DNA of 64,000 nucleotides, taken from Tetrahymena thermophila SB210. Taxonomy: Eukaryota > Ciliophora > Oligohymenophorea > Hymenostomatida > Tetrahymenidae. Below, one piece after another: positions 60,430 through 64,000 of the stretch (positions within the stretch are counted from its first letter, which is position 1; every line of letters begins with the position of its first letter). Both the position numbers and the translations under genes were made by a program. The notes beneath the pieces were generated by a model. The model worked only from the letters and a program-made list of their open reading frames with translations. It ran no database searches and was not told where the DNA came from. The stretch is from contig NW_002476009.1 of assembly GCF_000189635.1 (NCBI RefSeq), forward strand, positions 26,319-90,318, in the 5' to 3' direction.

Positions 60430-63320
60430 ATGGTAAGCAAAGAATAATAAGTAAGTTTAAATATATTTTTTGAAAATCATCTGAAAAAATACTTATAAAA
60501 ACAAGATTATTGCATTTATATCTAAACAAGAAAGAGAAAGAAGTTAAAAAGATGCATAAGCTCTAATTAATTTACTGCAAACAATTCCTATTTTTGATCA
60601 TTACTCTAAAGAAGATAATATGATTATGATGAATTGGGCTAATAAATTTTAGTATTTAAGATAAGAAAAAGGACAACAGATATACTCTAGAGGTATTATT
60701 TTTAATAAATAAATTTTATAATATTTTAAATCAATAAAAAAGGTAGCTACTCTGATACTTTCTATATTATTTTGTCAGGAGAAGTAGGCATTTTTAAGAA
60801 AGCTTCAAATATTTGCAATTAGGAAGGGTAAGGGCTCCAAAGAGGTAGACTTTCTTCTCAATTCAGTAAAGATTCAAATGAATAAAAGCTATTTATGAAA
60901 AAATGGAGAGTGAAAAAAATAAATTAGTAATAAACTGTATAGCAACAATACCAAATTGAGGTAGATTTTTAAGATTTACTATAAAACTGACAAGTAAGTG
61001 ATACCCTTACTCAAACAATAAACAAGACCACTAATAATAATAATAATTAAAATAGTATTTCTATTAATTAACAACAAGTATCCTCATAAAATCCTCTATT
61101 AAATCATTAGCAATAATAATAGCATAATGAATAGTAGAGTCTACCTAGCTAAACTTAAGAGACATAAGAAAATGAGACAGTTGAATAAATGCTAATTAAA
61201 CGTTACTTGAATTTAAGTTTAGTTTCTAAATTAGGGTAGTACTAACATTTTGGAGAAGAATCTTTAGTTTCCTCTGCATATAGATAAGAAACTGCTGCTT
61301 GTATTGAAGATACAGAGCTCATATTTATAAAAAAAGATGACTTTAAGGCTATAGTAAATCTGAAAGAGGATAAAAAGCTACTTAAAAAAACGGAATACAT
61401 GAGAAACTGCATTCTCTTTTAAGATTGGAGTTTTAATACTTTGAAATATTTATATTTAAGTTCAGAGGAAATAAGTGTTTCAAAAGGGGAAATAGTTTTT
61501 AACTAAGATGATATATCTTCTACTGTATTTTTAATTAAATCAGGATCATTTTCAGTAAATTATTGATTCATACATACTTTTCGAAATTGATTTTAACTAT
61601 TTTTGGAAATATTAATTTAAAAATTTTTATGTAAAAATTTTAAAATAACACTTAGGCAGTGAAAAAGTTAAGAGTAGATTTAAGTGAAAAGCAAAAAATT
61701 CCTATTTAGACTTTAAAATAATATAAAAGTAAAATGGATTAGATGTATAAAAATTTAGAAGTTAAAGTCTATACTTATAGCCAATATGGAATTTTTGGTG
61801 AAGAAGATCTATTGTTGAATTAAAATAGAACTTTTTCTGTGGTTTGCGAGAGTTTTGCTGGCGAATTGCTAGTGATTTAAGCCTCTGAATTTTTTAATAA
61901 AGTAATGAAGCTGTCAAGTGAAGTAATTCAAACAATACAAAAACAAAAAGAACAAATATTTGAGTAGTCTTATCAATAGTAAAAAAGAAATATTAACAAA
62001 TATCAGAGCTTTATTATAGAAAATAGATAAGAGACCTTAAATTAAATTGATATATAATTAAAGTAGAAATCTGTCGAGATTCTGAAAGAAGATGAATCTC
62101 AAGAACTACATTTTAGAATTAATTAAGAGTTCCATCAGTTAAAGAATATAGATCCGAATGTGTCACCTTCGATATATCCAAGAAAAAATTTACATTCATT
62201 TTATCGACGGAAAATGTATTAATAAATAATAAATAAATAAAAGAGCTTTGAAAATCCTATATTTAGTCCTTCTAAAAGTAAGGAAGATAATTCTCAAAAA
62301 GAAGCTCCTGAAATGATTTCAAAGCTTATAGATAAAAAAAAGAAAGTTTATCAAGAAAAAAATATGAAACCAACAAATATAGAAGAATACGATGATATAA
62401 TAGAAATAAGTCCAAGGACTAAAAAGCAATTTGAAAAAAGAAGATCCGTTTTAAAAAGCCCGAAAAGAAATAAAAGCACTAACTACACAAAGAGATAATC
62501 AATTTAGGTACTAGAAAATTTGATTAAAAATGTGAATAAAAAGTATCAAGTTAATGAGTCATTTTTCTAAAGTGAAGATCAAGAAAATGTATAAAATTAG
62601 AATGAAAATAAAAGAAAAAGTAAAATAGTACTAGCTGATCTGTCTGTATCTTTTGATGTGTCGAAAGATAAAATTTTATCTGTTGATAATAGCTCTCTAA
62701 AAAATATTGAGAAGCTACTAAAGAGAAGAGATAGTATTACTACCAGATTGCTATCACATCACACTGATGCATCTAATTCATAAATATTGGAGGATATTGT
62801 AAATTTAAATTATTCTAAAGATTTAACAGATTATGCCCAAAAAGATATTATTAGAGAGAGTAAATCTAAAGAGGATTAACAGTTCTTACCAAAAATAAAA
62901 TACAAAGTTAATGACTAGGAAGAATACATGAAACACCTAAAGCTACAAATAGATTCATATAATACTTATAATTAAAAGTAAGATAAAGTACTCTAAAAGT
63001 ATTTAGAAAATAAAAATTTAAAGGCTACAAATGAATACAATTATATAAAATTATCTCTATCTTAATTTGTAGATTAGAATGAATATAAATAAATATGTAA
63101 TTAGAATTCTAGATCTCGATATTTATCAACAAACTCAAAAAAAGTAAACATGCAAAGTGCTGTCTGGTAATATAATATTTAGCAGCTAAATAAGTCTAAG
63201 CAAGTGATTAACTAAGCTCTCAATAATATTAAAATATAAAATGAAGAAAAAAGCCTTAGAAGATCTATCCCAATAAGAATTAGCTCTTCCTTATCAAAAT
63301 ATTAATATCCTTAAAGTTGA
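60430..63320 (+). CDS. Protein with two cyclic-nucleotide-binding domains
   Basis: Proposed exons: 60430-60450, 60506-60692, 60743-60960, 61027-61554, 61656-63320; 872 aa. The first cNMP-binding fold runs from QYLRQEKGQQIYSRG and FYIILSGEVGIF to the phosphate-cassette match FGEESLVSSAYRQETAAC, interrupted by a Gln/Asn-rich insert of ~95 residues. A second fold follows (SKGEIVFNQDD, VFLIKSGSF, then FGEEDLLLNQNRTFSVVC). The ~500-residue tail is charged, Lys/Ser/Gln-rich and partly coiled coil. No kinase, channel or exchange-factor domain is seen, so it may be a cAMP/cGMP-binding scaffold. The exon 3-4 junction is inferred: the frame is otherwise continuous but carries a TGA at 60988-60990, which a 66-nt GT..AG intron (60961-61026) would remove. 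It is the chromosome's last gene, ending 555 bp before the telomere. Confidence 0.85.
60961..61026 (+). other. Inferred 66-nt 3n intron containing an in-frame TGA
   Basis: Begins GTAGAT after a complete GAG codon and ends AACAAG before ACC ACT. It is 22 codons long, so the frame is the same with or without it. It is less AT-rich than most introns here and its 3' end is not preceded by a T-rich tract. Alternatives are a true early stop or a sequence error. Confidence 0.5.
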
Positions 63321-63875
63321 AGTAGAAAACATATTTCAAAAATATTTACTTACTTTGATTAATTATGTTTTTAAAATTAAATTTTATCTTAAAACTTATT
63401 ATTTAAAGAAATTTCTAATTTATTATGACTTAAATAAAATAGCATTTAACAAATATAAACATAAATTATTTTAGATACTAGATATTTATTTATTTATTTA
63501 TTTATTTAAACAATAATTAAACTTATTTATTTATGTTTATAAATTTTGTAAATAAATATAAAAAATTTTATTTTTCTCTTCTATTAAAAAATTAATTAAT
63601 TAATAAATGAGTTTTAAATAATCAAATGAATTATAAAAGTACCTATTAAGCTTAATTTTTTCAATACAGTTATTTGGGCAAATAAAAAAGAAATTTTAAA
63701 ATAAAAAAATCTTGTAAATTGTTATAAAAAATGATGTTCAGAAAAAATTAATTAATTTTGAGGTTTCTAAAATTATTTATTAAAATAATTAAATTAAAAA
63801 AAATATAAGTTTAATTAAAGCTAGAAATTGCCTTTTTAATAGTTAGATATTTAATTTTTTTGATATTTCTTTTTC
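63321..63875. other. Subtelomeric AT-rich sequence
   Basis: 555 bp between the last stop codon and the telomere. It contains an (ATTT)n run at ~63483-63508 and otherwise A/T tracts. No gene is seen. Confidence 0.75.
63483..63508. repeat. (ATTT)n microsatellite
   Basis: About six uninterrupted ATTT units in the subtelomere, ~370 bp from the telomere repeat. Confidence 0.9.
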
Positions 63876-64000
63876 GGGGTTGGGGTTGGGGTTGGGGTTG
63901 GGGTTGGGGTTGGGGTTGGGGTTGGGGTTGGGGTTGGGGTTGGGGTTGGGGTTGGGGTTGGGGTTGGGGTTGGGGTTGGGGTTGGGGTTGGGGTTGGGGT
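63876..64000 (+). repeat. Telomere, (GGGGTT)n
   Basis: About 21 uninterrupted GGGGTT repeats running to the end of the window in the 5'->3' direction, i.e. the G-rich strand of a right-hand chromosome end. This is the Tetrahymena/Glaucoma-type repeat; Paramecium telomeres mix GGGGTT with GGGTTT, which is not seen here. The addition point is the C at 63875 followed by the first G at 63876. No chromosome breakage sequence remains, as expected in the macronucleus. Confidence 0.99.

Noticed and set aside
60988-60990. TGA read as selenocysteine
   Set aside because: It lies in a poorly conserved Gln-rich insert, not a redox motif, and no SECIS-like element was recognised; a 3n intron explains it more simply.

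Overview
The window is the end of a ciliate macronuclear chromosome, almost certainly from Tetrahymena or a close relative. The last ~125 bases are uninterrupted GGGGTT telomere repeats running 5'->3' off the right edge. The DNA is very AT-rich. Every convincing gene uses TAA and TAG as glutamine with TGA as the only stop, so standard-code ORFs here are mostly fragments or shadows. Genes were assembled by hand with the ciliate code and short AT-rich GT..AG introns; for every multi-exon gene the exon lengths sum to a multiple of three.

Layout. 1-1594: AT-rich, with a possible exon edge at the far left. 1595-4155 (+): Gln/Asn-rich low-complexity protein. 5683-7639 (+): ABCG half-transporter. 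7830-17577 (-): tandem array of four pepsin-type aspartyl proteases sharing one exon plan, each with a signal peptide and a C-terminal membrane helix. 17578-24494: gene-poor 6.9 kb with hints of decayed, repeated sequence. 24495-24809 (+): ribosomal protein eL36. 26653-28133 (+): Rab GTPase in nine small exons. 29590-32307 (+): two-helix receptor-like protein with a Cache-like ectodomain. 32946-34949 (+): coiled-coil protein with a C-terminal RING. 36090-39781 (+): acidic Gln/Asn-rich coiled-coil protein. 40426-43303 (+): guanylate-binding-protein-type large GTPase with a CaaX-like tail. 43658-44626 (-): inner-arm dynein light chain p28. 45808-46317 (+): double AN1 zinc finger protein. 47020-49243 (-): coiled-coil protein. 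50040-52118 (-): membrane protein of a ciliate multigene type. 53916-54764 (-): B-box coiled-coil protein. 55619-59569 (+): FtsX/ABC3-type permease with two halves. 60430-63320 (+): protein with two cyclic-nucleotide-binding domains. The telomere starts at 63876.

The genes do not form a single pathway. Themes are secretory/membrane proteolysis (four proteases), membrane transport and sensing (ABCG, FtsX-like, Cache receptor), membrane traffic (Rab, GBP) and cilia (p28). The items most worth a second look are the protease array, the FtsX-like permease with no visible ATPase partner, the Cache receptor with no recognisable output domain, and an in-frame TGA in the last gene that a 66-nt intron would remove.
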